NCBI RefSeq assembly: GCF_023065955.2
Contig: NW_026623067.1
Location: 55,684,444 to 55,748,443, forward strand
From: Ursus arctos
Taxonomy: Eukaryota; Chordata; Mammalia; Carnivora; Ursidae
DNA: 64,000 nt
Reading direction: 5' to 3'
The notes under the pieces were generated by a model that saw only the letters and a program-made list of their open reading frames with translations, did not search any database and was not told the origin of the DNA. A program made the translations under genes and the position numbers. Below are positions 12,770 through 23,569 of the stretch, piece by piece; within the stretch, counting starts at the first letter, position 1; every line of letters begins with the position of its first letter.

Positions 12770-13615
12770 AGGATAGAAGTGACAGAGAGGAAAGAATCAG
12801 TGAACTTAGAAATACACCAACAGAAATTCTCTAACGTAAAAGCAAAGAAAGAAGACTGGAAAAAAATAAGAATGAAGACTTACGGGAAAATATCAAAGTA
12901 ACAGTTACCGCAATTGGAGTTCTAGAGGACAGGAAAGAGAGAATGAACAGAAAATATATATGAAAAAATTAAGGGCCAAAAATTCCACAAATTCAGTGAA
13001 AGACATAAATTTACAAGTTCAAGAAGCTTGATGAACCCCAAGCAGAATGAATACAAATATAAAACCATTACTGAACACATTATAGTTAAACTGCTAAAAA
13101 CACAAAGATAAAGAAAAATATCTAGAAAAAGCATTACATATAGGGAAAGAAAGACTCAAATGATAGTTAGCTTCTCATTACAAACAAACCAGAAAACAGA
13201 AGAACAACATAAAGTTCAAAAAAAATTGTAAACCCAGAATTTTAGATTCAGTGAAAATATCCTTCAAAAATGAAAGTAAAATGGAGACATTTTCAGACCA
13301 GAAGAATAGAGAATTTACCACAGTAGCCCTATATGATAAGAAATGTTATATACAGAGTTGTATAATTTCCTGCCCACTACTTCTCTCAAAGTTCTTTTAA
13401 GCTTAAATAACCTCATCCTCCAATTTCACCAACGTCCAGGATGTCACTAAGATAGCTCAACACTAATAATGCTTCCAAAACCACAAAATTCTTCAGAAGG
13501 AAGTTCTTCAGACTGATGGAAACATGGATCTTCAGAAGCGAAAGAACATTAGAAATGGCTTGAAATTTTTCATGATGAAATGATGGACAAAAAAATAATT
13601 TAAAAGTATAAGTCA
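12770..13615 (+). mobile_element. Old L1/HAL1 ORF1 region, interrupted
   Basis: The sequence follows the end of the ORF1 region of old mammalian L1/HAL1: 'ccaaaaattccacaaattcagtgaaagacat', 'aaacccagaattttagattcagtgaaaatatccttc', 'acattttcagaccag', then 'aaggaagttcttcagactg'. A 144-bp foreign block (13348-13491) splits the last two. The reading frame is decayed. Confidence 0.7.
13348..13491 (+). repeat. 144-bp insert copied from 11166-11309
   Basis: Same length and orientation as 11166-11309, gap-free, about 88% identical by eye. The L1 sequence resumes directly on both sides ('gataagaaatgtt' before, 'ttcagaaggaagttcttc' after), so the block was inserted into the L1. No poly-A tail or SINE head is present. 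Confidence 0.85.
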
Positions 13616-13619
13616 CTGA

Positions 13620-14217
13620 AACCTTATAAATCTCAATATCCTACACTAAAAGAAAGAATAATAATGCTATGAGGAATATGTGTGAATGCACTTTGTGAGA
13701 AAGGTAATTATTATTAAAAAGATACAGTGTGCTTATAAACACACCCAGAATCAGGAGAAGGTCACAAGATTTCAGTGCTGAGCTTGACATTTATGCAACA
13801 AGCAGTTATTAGATGTCCATTATTTGCAATAGAACATGCTACATGCTTCAGATTTTCTACTTGGCAATCAACCAATCAATCAATCAATAAATGGTTTTAA
13901 TTTCCAAACTAATCTGATAAAAATTATTGGCAAGTCACAATGTTAGGGGATTTAGGAACAAAATGTAAAATAGCCAAAAATTGTTAAATAATCAATCTAC
14001 ATCTTTATTCTAAAAGTCATCTCCTGCAAGCCCAGTTATAGAGAGTGAATTCATGTTTGTATGTTACTTGCCTTAGGTCTTTTACTCAATTTGTCCTTAC
14101 AAAATATGAAAACAATGTTAAGTCACCAGATTACATTTTTGCCAGCCCGGTTTCCCTTTAAGCTACTCAAAGTATATATGTCTCAGTGTAGCCTGCATGA
14201 CACAGAGAGTAAGGATA
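13620..14217. other. Mostly unique, AT-rich stretch
   Basis: It holds a short (CAAT)n-like run at about 13867-13890. No element or exon was recognised. Confidence 0.4.
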
Positions 14218-14456
14218 AGAAAAGCAGTGTTTTATTTATTTTTTTTTAAAGATTTTATTTATTTATTTGACAGAGATAGAGACAGCCAGCGAGAGAGGGA
14301 ACACAAGCAGGGGGAGTGGGAGAGGAAGAAGCAGGCTCATAGCAGAGGAGCCTGATGTGGGGCTCAATCCCACAACGCCGGGATCACGCCCTGAGCCGAA
14401 GGCAGACGCTCAACCGCTGTGCCACCCGGGCACCCCAGAAAAGCAGTGTTTTATTT
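14218..14456 (-). mobile_element. Can-SINE, bear-type
   Basis: Reverse-strand SINE at about 14238-14436 (poly-T and 'aaagattttatttattt' on the left, 'ccacccgggcacccc' head on the right) with the 'gccagcgagagaggg' segment. The target duplication is a perfect 20 bp at 14218-14237 and 14437-14456, which supports a fairly recent insertion. The open frame across it is not a gene. Confidence 0.95.
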
Positions 14457-14459
14457 CTG

Positions 14460-16880
14460 ACACCTGGAATTTTGCATTGACTGCAGACACATGGAAAGAC
14501 AAAGGGCTACCCAGCTACTTATCTTTGTGACATTACAAACAAATAAAATAGAAGATGTATTTGTATATATAGTATATTTTCTTCTAAAAAGATGCTAAGC
14601 ATAAAGCTCTGATTATTTTTCAAAATATTGGTTCTGGAAGAGATTCAAACTTTACATTCCTTAAGGAATTCTAAAAATCCCTAACTTTTCCCATTTTCTT
14701 TTCCCTTCCCATTGTGGGTCATAAGGTTTTTCTACTCTTGCTCAACTCCATACCCTGAAAGATTAGGTTCAGGAATTCAAATACTCCATTCAGAGATTTC
14801 TCTATCACACATCATTGAAATGTCAGTTAAAGAAAAATCACGAAAGAATATCATATATCAGAGTTTTACCCTAAAATTTTTTTTTGCTTCTTTATATTTG
14901 TTTTCCATTCCTATCTCTGTACCTTCTTCCAAGTCACTTTCTGAGATGGAAAAATCTTTCTACCTCACATCTGCAGAGACAACTTCCTGTCCTAGTTGAA
15001 AGAGGAATTAGGGACCAATGTAGTGTATATGGTGATCTGGTTAACCAGCCATTATCTCTCTACTAGACTTTCTGCTTTGTAGAATCAGATGCTATTTTCC
15101 TTTGTAGTTGGTAGTTCATGTGTTATAAGAAGAAGAAAAAGAAGTCAATATAACACAGGTGCCCCTGTCAAGACTAGATTGTCGGTCTGGCTAGTTCATT
15201 TCCTTGGCAAGCAGAAAAAGGATATTTATGGGCCATGTGGTCTTTGAGTGTACTGATGTTGCAAAGTAGTGACTAGAATCCATTTAAGACAGGCCAAACT
15301 ATCTGTCTTAGGACTTTATTTTGGCTATAAGTCCAGTGAAAATCTGACCTACCCAAATCTTTTATACCTTTTATGTAAATGAATTGCAGGCGGTACTATT
15401 CCATCAAGGCAGTCCACTTTCCCAAGAAACTCCTTTTGAATTTCTTCACTTTAGAAAATTAAACCTTTTAATAATATAGTTCCTCTTTACATCGTAAAGA
15501 GCCAGAAAAGCTGACTGACTGATCATCATCCAAGAGAAACAGGCACAGGCAGTCCACCCTGCTTGTTGGTACACTCAACTAGAAGTATATTAGTAGCAGT
15601 GATTGCCCAACGATTGGGATTGAAAGGATGGATTGCAGTGGGAAGCCTGCTTAACAAACATTGCAATTAACACCACCTACATGTTTGAGAGTGAACTAGG
15701 TAATAAACAAAAGATTAAATTAATATGCATGTTCAGTCCCCAAAGGTAGCCAGATGGCTGGCTACAACATCAGATGTTTCCGCTCTGCCTTTACAGAGAG
15801 AATCAGTCCTTTGTGCAGTGACTGGTGCAGCTGACATTTTTTTGTGAGCATGGGCATCTATGGGGGATGACAAGAACCATGAACAGCCTAGCTGGATGCC
15901 CTGAGGACTTTGAACTCAAAGCCATGCCAGATGTCCTCAGGGGCCAGAAGGTACAAGGAACGGCAGTCATAAAATGAATGAAGAGTGAATTTCACCAGCA
16001 CAATGCTGACCACATTGCTGTAGACTCACATGGTCCAGGGAAGAAAGGATGAAGTGAAAGGCTAAAAAGGTCTGTTTTCTCTGTGTCTCAGGAGCTCCCA
16101 GTGTCCAGGGTTTCCCGTTCTGTGTGGTCAGGCTATGACTAGAGCCACGTAGGTAAAGCCCTTTTGTTCCCACTTTGCCGAAAACAAAGGGGCCCTTATT
16201 TGTTTCTTAAGTAAGCAGCCATATCCGCAGCTTTTGTCATATTCCAAAACCAAAAGACAGCCATCCACACTGAGCCTCAGGCACAGAGGAACATCTCATT
16301 GCCGAAGACTGAGCCCTTTGGACTCACCTTCCACCATAAAAGCCTTTCCAATGCCCGGCTCACTTTTTCCTTCTGCTTATTTTGTCCGTCCATCTCTCCA
16401 TCTAACTGCTCCATTTGTGTTTTACTAAGATTTTTCCAACTAACAAATAGCTAAGCAGCCCCAATCAAAAAGGTCAAGGACTAACCCCTCATTCCAGGAC
16501 AACAAGCAGCGTTTCTCCTGTTCTCCACCTCCTCCCCCAGGTTTGGAAGACAAAGAACGCACTGTGCCATTGACCGTGTAGGTTACTCAGACGTCTGTTC
16601 TACACCTTGCACTTGATGCCCTTCTGCAAACTTGGAATAACGCTCTCCTCCTTCCACAAATACCGTCAAGAGGTGTTCTTAGGCAACAGAGGGCAAAACA
16701 TATCACTGGCCTAAAAAACTGCAACATTGTGGGTGTTCTTCGTTTACTCAGTAAGCATGGTCCTTGAATAAGCTGCTGAATAAATCTTGATCTTGTAAAT
16801 CAAATACTATCTTAAAGCCCTAGAAGAACTCATGACTTAGAACAAGACTGTGGTATATTACTTTGCTGAACCCCATTTTC
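14460..16880. other. Unique non-coding stretch
   Basis: No repeat family was recognised over about 2.4 kb. A pair of 10-bp inverted arms ('ccctgaggac' at 15899-15908 and 'gtcctcaggg' at 15933-15942) could form a small stem. The 60-95 codon frames at 14712-15066, 15967-16173 and 16234-16428 have no motif. Confidence 0.4.
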
Positions 16881-16882
16881 TA

Positions 16883-17385
16883 TAGGAGTTCTTAACTGGG
16901 GACCATGATTCCCCAGGCAGATATGGATGGAATTTACAGAGTGCATGAATTTGAATAGGGGAAACATTCATCTTTATTTTCAATAATCACTCAAACTTTG
17001 TACTTTCTTCAACTATGACTGCAGACACCAAACCACCAGTATTTATTAGCAGCACCAGTAATTTTGTCAACAATTGAGATCTCAGATAATCTCATATCAC
17101 CTCACAGTTGTTGCAGATATCCCAAAATATCACTTAAACTCACCAACTTGGAATTACAGTCATTATTAGATGACTGCTAGAGCTTGTTATTAATTATACT
17201 GCTAATAAAATGTATATATTACTAGACCACAAATGTATTTTCTTTATTGATGACTTTAGTACAATTGCTTTCCTTTGCAATCTTATTATTTTAATTTATA
17301 CATATAAAATATTATACTAAGGAGGCCATAGGCTTCACCAGACTGTCACACAGATCCATGGTACAAAAATGGTAAAGAATTCCTG
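16883..17385 (+). mobile_element. Non-autonomous hAT-type DNA transposon (MER class)
   Basis: The left end 'aggagttcttaactgggg' and right end 'ggtaaagaattcctg' are decayed inverted repeats of each other. Internal phrases ('catctttattttcaataa', 'caaaccaccagtatttattagcag', 'ggccataggcttcaccagactg') follow a common mammalian MER consensus. There is no transposase frame and I see no clear 8-bp target duplication. Family name not assigned. Confidence 0.65.
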
Positions 17386-17399
17386 CTACAAACTAAATG

Positions 17400-17715
17400 G
17401 ACAGGTCTTTCTTCCCTCTAACACATTCCACACTTTGGACCAAAAGATCTTCTTTCCTCCCTTCATTACCACAAATCAAAACCTTGCCTCCCCGTCATGT
17501 GTAGACCATAGGCTACCTCCTTCAAGAAGAATCTCCTGATCCCCTTCCTCTGGTCAGGATGGTATTTTAAATCTCTCTTTTCACATTATCACATTGTACC
17601 TTTAACTAGTTATGGATAGTCTTTGTTCCATTTGACTAGTATAAAATCACCTCAAAGGCAAGTACCATGTGTTCTTCATCACTGAGTGACCAACAGCATC
17701 GAGTGGCCTCCTGAC
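17400..17715 (+). repeat. L2 LINE 3' fragment
   Basis: 'ctacctccttcaagaagaatctcctgatcc', then 'cacattatcacattgtacc', then 'aaaggcaagtaccatgtg' follows the L2 3' order. The terminal 'caataaatatttg' is lost. Confidence 0.55.
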
Positions 17716-17734
17716 AGCTCTGCCCATTCTTGGC

Positions 17735-18010
17735 TGTCCCACCTCTACATTGTCCTCATTTCTCTACATTTCTAAACCACAGAACTGCTGTCCATGTCAG
17801 TCCTCTTTTATTCTGCAGAATAAAACCAATTCCTCTGCATGGCATTCAAGGCCCTTCCAGAACCCACTACCTCCTTCAGTTTCAGTCTTTATCTCTTCAA
17901 TCTGAGCCCTGCGTCTTGTCAATTCCCAAACTCCCACACAGTTTCACATCTCCATACTTTCATTTCCGGCAATCCCTCTTCCTGGAATGTTCTATGTCCT
18001 TTTGGATGGA
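17735..18010 (+). repeat. L2 LINE 3' fragment
   Basis: 'gcatggcattcaaggcccttccagaacc', 'ctcccacacagtttcacatctcc' and 'cctcttcctggaatgttct' are consecutive parts of the L2 3' region. The open frames here are translations of the repeat. Confidence 0.65.
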
Positions 18011-18945
18011 GAGGAGAAAATGACACCCTCAACATTCCCAAAATAGCACTCATGTTCAAGGGGGCCCTACCCAGATTCACACAGACTGTGTGTGAAGCAA
18101 GAGAAACAGACTTGTGGCAACAATGGCATTCCATTACCTGAGTTTTATCACTGAAAAATTTCATTCAAAATCCCATTCCAAAATGCTATATTTGTGTTTT
18201 ATCACTTTGTGACAGTGTTCTGAATGTTTCAGAGCCAGGATGAAACTATGCCTTCCCCCTTACCTGTCACCACCTGAATTTCAACTCCATTGCCAAACCC
18301 TCTCCCCATATTGCTCTGGGCCTCCTGACCAATGACCTAGCCCTCAAAGTTGACCTACCTCCCGATTCTTTTCACCAATCCCTATGCAATTTCCTTGGCA
18401 AACAAATATCCTCATCACCATGGAATCACATTATGGAATGTTAACCTCAAGTCCCTATAGCCATCTGCAGGAGATACTATAAAAACAAATAGTGATGTAA
18501 GCTTTTTCCCAAGCCATCACTGATCCTTCCAGCCTTCAATGAAACCCCCCTGCCTTGGAAACTCATGGCGGTTAGCTTTGCCACCTCTACCTTTCCTTGA
18601 CATCATGTCCCATTCACCTCCAGGGGCTCTCCAATGATATCCAGTAAGGATGAATGCACCTCAACCTGTGCCATCTTCTAGGACTTTGGGTCACCCAACC
18701 CCTGATCTCACAGTTCCTAAACCTTCTGGACTCCATCACTCCCTCTTGCTCTACACATCAATAACCATTCCCATGGTTTACATAGGGCCTTATCTCCATG
18801 TCCTAAATGATTAAACCTGATGGCCCATTCTCTAAACACTGCCATCTATCCCAGTACTAATAGTCCACCTAAACATTCTCCTCTAGCTCATAAAATCCTC
18901 CTTTCTCTTTATATTTCCAGCTTCTCTGAATCTGGAAAACAAACA
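18011..18945. other. Pyrimidine-rich stretch, origin unclear
   Basis: The composition resembles the adjacent L2 pieces but I could not place it on a consensus. No exon was seen. Confidence 0.3.
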
Positions 18946-18949
18946 AAAA

Positions 18950-19130
18950 ATAAAACACTTATTTAAGATTCATCCTTCCCTACAGAACATAGTTTTGGCT
19001 CTATCCAATCCTCTGAATCCCATATAACCCACAAGATACTTAAAAGATATAGTGCCTTATTCATTTGGCATACCCCCAGAACCTAATACAATTCCTGGTA
19101 TGCACTGGATACTTAATAAACGCACAATTC
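18950..19130 (+). repeat. L2 LINE 3' end fragment
   Basis: 'cccccagaacctaatacaattcctggtatgcactggatacttaataaacg' is a decayed L2 terminal segment. Confidence 0.5.
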
Positions 19131-19149
19131 CATCTAGTCCCATAGGGTT

Positions 19150-20280
19150 TTTTTTTCTAGTGGGTCTATCCTCACAAATCTATATACTCAATTCTTATCC
19201 GAGCTTGGATTCATAGTTCCAAATGCCCGTTAGACATTTCTATATGGTTATCTGACCTCAACGTCAGTATGTCCAAAACAGAATCTAACACCACCATTCT
19301 CATTCCAGCTAAATATGTTGTTCATCCTAGCCTAATAAATAGCCATCACCACATGCAATGCTGGTCCTTACAAACTGAAAGCACTAATTCTGGCCATTCG
19401 TCTTTTTACTATATCAACTGGATAAGTCGTGTGTATTCTCCCTTCCCCTCTGAGACACCATTGATACTGCCCTTAGTTCAGGCCATCCTCATCTTTTGCC
19501 TGGACTATTACAGTAGTCTCCTATCTTTTCTTTCCTCTAGTTTCTTACATAAATAACTACAACAGTTCCCATAGCCTTCTGGATAAATTGCAAACTCTTT
19601 ATTATATCAAATGATATCAAATATCAAACCCATCCATTGTCTCTAACCTCTACCCAGTCTTAGTCTATAACTCTTAGTGCCTGACCAAAGTAGCTGCTTA
19701 ATACACTGATGAACAAATATTATTGATCACTCTCTCCATACAGAAAGTATACACTATAGTGTAGACCCATCCCAAACTATGTGCAGTTCCTCAAACATAC
19801 CACGTCAGAAAGGGATGCTATTCTCTTCTGCCCGGAATGGTTTTCAGTTATCCTCCTATCTGCCTGAAAACTCCTACTTAGTCTTCTGGACCCAAAGCAA
19901 AAACCCAACTCTGATTGCAAATCAAAGACTTCTGTGAAGCCTTGACAGATTACCTCCCGGGAAGTGCTATGTGTCCCCGGTACATGCTATAGAATATCCA
20001 TTTTGGGGTCTAACTTATTTCATGGCAGTTTTTGTTTACAAATCTCATTCCTTTATTATATTGCACATTCCCTGCTGGCAGGGACAAGAGCAGATCTCTC
20101 TAGGTATCTCAGTGCCTAGGAATGTGCCTACTGCAATGCAAGTGCTGGAAATACTGATTAAACAGATCCTTCAAAGCCTAAGGCAGATGTCAGCCCTCCT
20201 ATGAAGCTTCTTCATCAGAAGGTGTTGCTCCTCCCTCTACCATAACACTTACCACACTCTGAAGACTCACTCACCACATT
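19150..20280 (+). repeat. L2 LINE, long 3' copy
   Basis: Ordered L2 phrases: 'atgtccaaaacagaatctaac', 'ttcaggccatcctcatcttttgcctggactattac', 'cttctggataaattgcaaactc', and near 20075 'gctggcagggacaagagcag'. It explains the 95-codon frame at 19269-19556. Confidence 0.65.
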
Positions 20281-20284
20281 TGCA

Positions 20285-21980
20285 GGGCCCAGGGTAAGAG
20301 AAACAGACTATTAAGTAAAGCAGGCTTATCCTATTTTACCTACTTTGACAAATTACCTTCATGGTGAGCTGGAAGTCCAGGTTGAAATTTTAAATTCTCG
20401 AACTCCTCCAAGTTCCAGTTCAGAACCGGCCACTGGCCTATGGCTCACTCCCCTTCTTTTCTTATATTATGATGCACCTTATACACATGCTTACAAGCAC
20501 CCCAACCTGCACTTCCAAGCTCTGTCCACATCACTTACAAAGAGCTGCCCTTTGACACCGCCCCTCCTTCTCTTGCCCAGGGATGCTCACACCAGCAGCA
20601 TAGGTGGACCCAGCGTAGCGACCTTCACAGGTCCTGGAAGCTGACTTGAGCCATCTGAGCAGGGAAGTCCAGGGCCCCAGTACGCACAGTGTCTAGAGCA
20701 AGGTGGTGTAGATGCTGGGTGGGCTCCTCCCCATAACCCCACTGGCTCCTCCCTCCACAGAGGTGCTAATGTGGGGCCTTTGAAAGGCACTGCCCAGGGC
20801 AGGAGACCTCATGCCTGGGTCTAAGGGACTGAGGTAGAGTCATAGTAGAGTCACTGCACCCATGCCTGTCCTCTCATGGATTGTAAACCCACTGAGGCTT
20901 AGAAGTTTTCAATGCAACTTCCTGGAAAAGGAGAGAGAGGGCGCTCTTATCAAGCTTCCAACCCCACAAAGGATTAACTTCACCCCTAAGAGGTTGCATA
21001 CAAGAGATGCTGAATTGACAGTTGTTTCCTAAATGAATTAACAAAGACTCCTTTTATACTTAGAACAATTAACAATTCTAGCATTGGGGGTATTTATTGC
21101 TAATTCTTCCATTGTTTCTCAACCTTATAGTCCCTCAAGCCTGATCACCCCTAAAAGATTTTAAGTTCTTAACAGGTTTTCTATCTCCCATAAAAATCCC
21201 AGTGTCCTAAACATAATCTACACTCAATAAATATTTGCTGGACTTTTTTACAAGTCATCCTCATTAGCATATTGAGGTTTTTATTTTTTCCAGTCATCTC
21301 AGTAGTGGCATTGTGAGTTGTTACCCAAATGGTAACAGTGACTATCATAACAAAAAGCTTCTGAGAGTAGTTTTAACCTGTTGCTAGTAGTAGTTTATTT
21401 TTAATCTTTAAAAACCATTGTAGCTATAACTATTTTACTAGTCAAACACAATAGCTGTTGTTAATTGTGTTTGGGCAGCTCAAAACTAACAATTGAACCT
21501 GTGCTGATGAACCAGTCGGAGGAAAGAGTAAGTGAAAAGAATGACGAGTTTAAAAGACAGTAACTGAGAAACCGAATTTGTTTGAAGTTGTTGGGGAAAA
21601 AATCTGGCTGAAGGAAGAAATAATGATAAACCCCAGAGCCAGGACTTTTAAAACTCCAGGTGAGATTTGGCAACCTCATCAAAATTGAAGCAGCCTTTGA
21701 TTTTAAAAAGAGACTACTGAGGAGATCATTATAAGAGAGTAGAGAGATCTATGCAAGCTTCTTGAACATGACACCAAAGCCACCAAAAAAAAAAAGACCA
21801 TGGGAGCATTTGTCCCATTGCCATTTTCTTGCAGGTTTCCTTGAACATCTATAAATCAGAGCAATCTGATTTATAAATCAGATTATAAATGAGTCCTGTC
21901 CTGTGCCAGGAGAATCCAGGACAATCTAGGCAGAAGAGTCTACAAGAACCTACTGTCCATTAAAGGATGTTTATGAAGGG
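20285..21980. other. Mostly unique non-coding stretch
   Basis: The part 20400-20860 is more GC-rich than its surroundings and holds several 'ctccctccacag'-like strings but no convincing exon. An L2-like end ('cactcaataaatatttgctgg') is at 21165-21245. A hairpin cluster sits at 21850-21882. Confidence 0.4.
21850..21882. repeat. Overlapping perfect hairpin and palindrome
   Basis: An 11-bp arm 'tataaatcaga' at 21850-21860, loop 'gcaa', exact inverse arm at 21865-21875. The second arm also begins an 18-bp self-complementary palindrome at 21865-21882, so three alternating arms share one sequence. Confidence 0.9.
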
Positions 21981-21983
21981 AGC

Positions 21984-22140
21984 TATTTTTTAAAATAGCT
22001 TTATTGAGATATAACTCACATACAGTCAAATTCAACCACTTAAAGTGTGCAATTCAATGGGCTTTAGTATATTCACAGGGTCACGCAACCATCCCCACAA
22101 TTTAATTTTATCGTGTATCAGTATTATAATCCTTTTTAGT
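21984..22140 (-). mobile_element. L1M 3' end
   Basis: 'aaaatagctttattgagatataactcacatac' and 'acttaaagtgtgcaattcaatggg' are the reverse complement of an old L1M 3' UTR, with the 3' terminus at about 21984. Confidence 0.7.
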
Positions 22141-22184
22141 ACCTAACAACACCCCATTGTATGGCTATATCACATGGAAACTAA

Positions 22185-22400
22185 CATTCAGCTATACAAT
22201 ACAAAAGTCATGGGGAGGTAATATACAACATAGGGAATATAGTCAGTAATATTGTAATAACTTTGTATGGTGACAGATGGTAGCTAGACTCAACATGGGC
22301 ATCATTTTGCAATATATATAAATATCAAATCACTATGATATATACCTGAAACTAATAGGATACTGTATATCAATTATACCTCAGTAAGATAAAAACATTT
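22185..22400 (+). mobile_element. L1 3' UTR fragment (L1MA/L1MB type)
   Basis: 'tcattttgcaatatatataaatatcaaatcac', 'acctgaaactaatagg' and 'tcaattatacctcagtaagat' are a forward L1 3' end. It faces away from the L1M just to its left, so the two are separate insertions. Confidence 0.75.
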
Positions 22401-22574
22401 TTAAGTTAAAATTGTGTGCTATTTATTTTCTTTAAAAATTTAAAATTTCACTTATTTAAAATTATTTTTAAAATTTTTAAAGAGAAAACAAAATTTTCGT
22501 GTCTGTTGGTGCTTTTCCCTAAACTCTCCTCAAAAGATCTCCAGTTTCCAGACACATGGATCTATAATAGAGTA

Positions 22575-22722
22575 TGTTCTGTCACTCAGTGAACCTGAAC
22601 AGTGTACTTCTCTAGCCTTCAATTTCCTCGTCTATAAGGTAGAAACTGTATCAGTACCTACCTATAGAATTATTAGGATTCTTAGAATCTATTAGTCTAG
22701 TATAGTGATTACCCATAGGAAG
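22575..22722 (+). repeat. MIR element
   Basis: 'tctagccttcaatttcctcgtctataaggtagaaactgtatcagtacctacc' is the forward MIR core. Confidence 0.65.
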
Positions 22723-22734
22723 AGCTCTTGAGAT

Positions 22735-23240
22735 ATTAGGTTTCATCTTAAACCTGATTGGATTTTTAATTACAAAATTACACATGCATTGTAACCAGTA
22801 AAAAATACAGGGATGAGTTTTTAAGTTCATAATCTTCCTCCCAGCTCTCTATTCATTCCCAGATGTTGCCGATGTAAAGTGTGGTATGCACCTTTTCACA
22901 CCATTCTCTGCGCTTAGACAAATTCATAAAACAAAAATGCGCACTTAAAGACATTTTCCTTTTTTCTTTTACTCTAATATATACTACACACATGACGTTG
23001 TAATTTGCCTTTAAAAAAGAACTTTAAAAAATCTGGCCATCTTTTCTGGTTAATATGTGTATATCTAACTTTTAATTTTAATAGCCATACCACATTCCCC
23101 AGTATAAGTGCACCCCAATATATTCATCATCCCCACTATGGAGGTACATATGGAGTATTTTCAGCTGCCATTGTACAAATGCTGCCACAAAGCTGCTATT
23201 AATGAAGTAACAAGTAGTAGTCATAACCACGATTTTGTTA
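22735..23240 (-). mobile_element. Old L1 (L1ME-like) 3' fragment
   Basis: The order 'tttttaattacaaaattacacatg', 'cctcccagctctctattcattcccagatg', 'tgacgttgtaatttgcc', 'aatagccataccacattccc' and 'gctgccacaaagctgctattaatg' follows the reverse complement of an ancient L1 3' region. Confidence 0.55.
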
Positions 23241-23244
23241 TTAT

Positions 23245-23540
23245 CATTATATCCATATCTTTGCATTCCCAAGTCCAACCCAGGCCCACCCCCTACCTCG
23301 TCAATACCAAGGAACAGAAATTTTATAGGCCAACGATGGAGAAGCAGATTATCATAATGAAGGATTTTCAGCAGAAGAAATTTGAGGGAAAATAAACTAA
23401 CTCAGATGGACAAGTCCAGGGACCCAGACCCTCAGGGGAGACAGGACAGGGCATTCTGGACAGGAGAGAAGGGACATTTGAGGAGAAAAAGGAGACAGAA
23501 GATGATCAGACCAGAAGAGCCAGAGACAGTAAGTTTCCTT
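23245..23540. other. Purine-rich unique block before a poly-A run
   Basis: No repeat or domain was recognised. It ends in 'gagacagtaagtttcctt', a splice-donor-like string, directly before 27 A residues. There is no matching acceptor or protein evidence, so no exon is called. Confidence 0.35.
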
Positions 23541-23567
23541 AAAAAAAAAAAAAAAAAAAAAAAAAAA
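23541..23567. repeat. Poly-A run (27 A)
   Basis: An uninterrupted A27 not preceded by a recognised SINE or LINE 3' end. It may be the tail of an unrecognised plus-strand retrocopy. Confidence 0.95.
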
Positions 23568-23569
23568 GC

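Noticed and set aside
20560..20860. GC-rich patch as a CpG island or exon
   Set aside because: CpG pairs are few and the frames overlap on both strands; no promoter or coding signal.
23525..23540. Splice-donor-like 'acagtaagt'
   Set aside because: A lone donor string is expected by chance at this length; no acceptor or coding sequence accompanies it.
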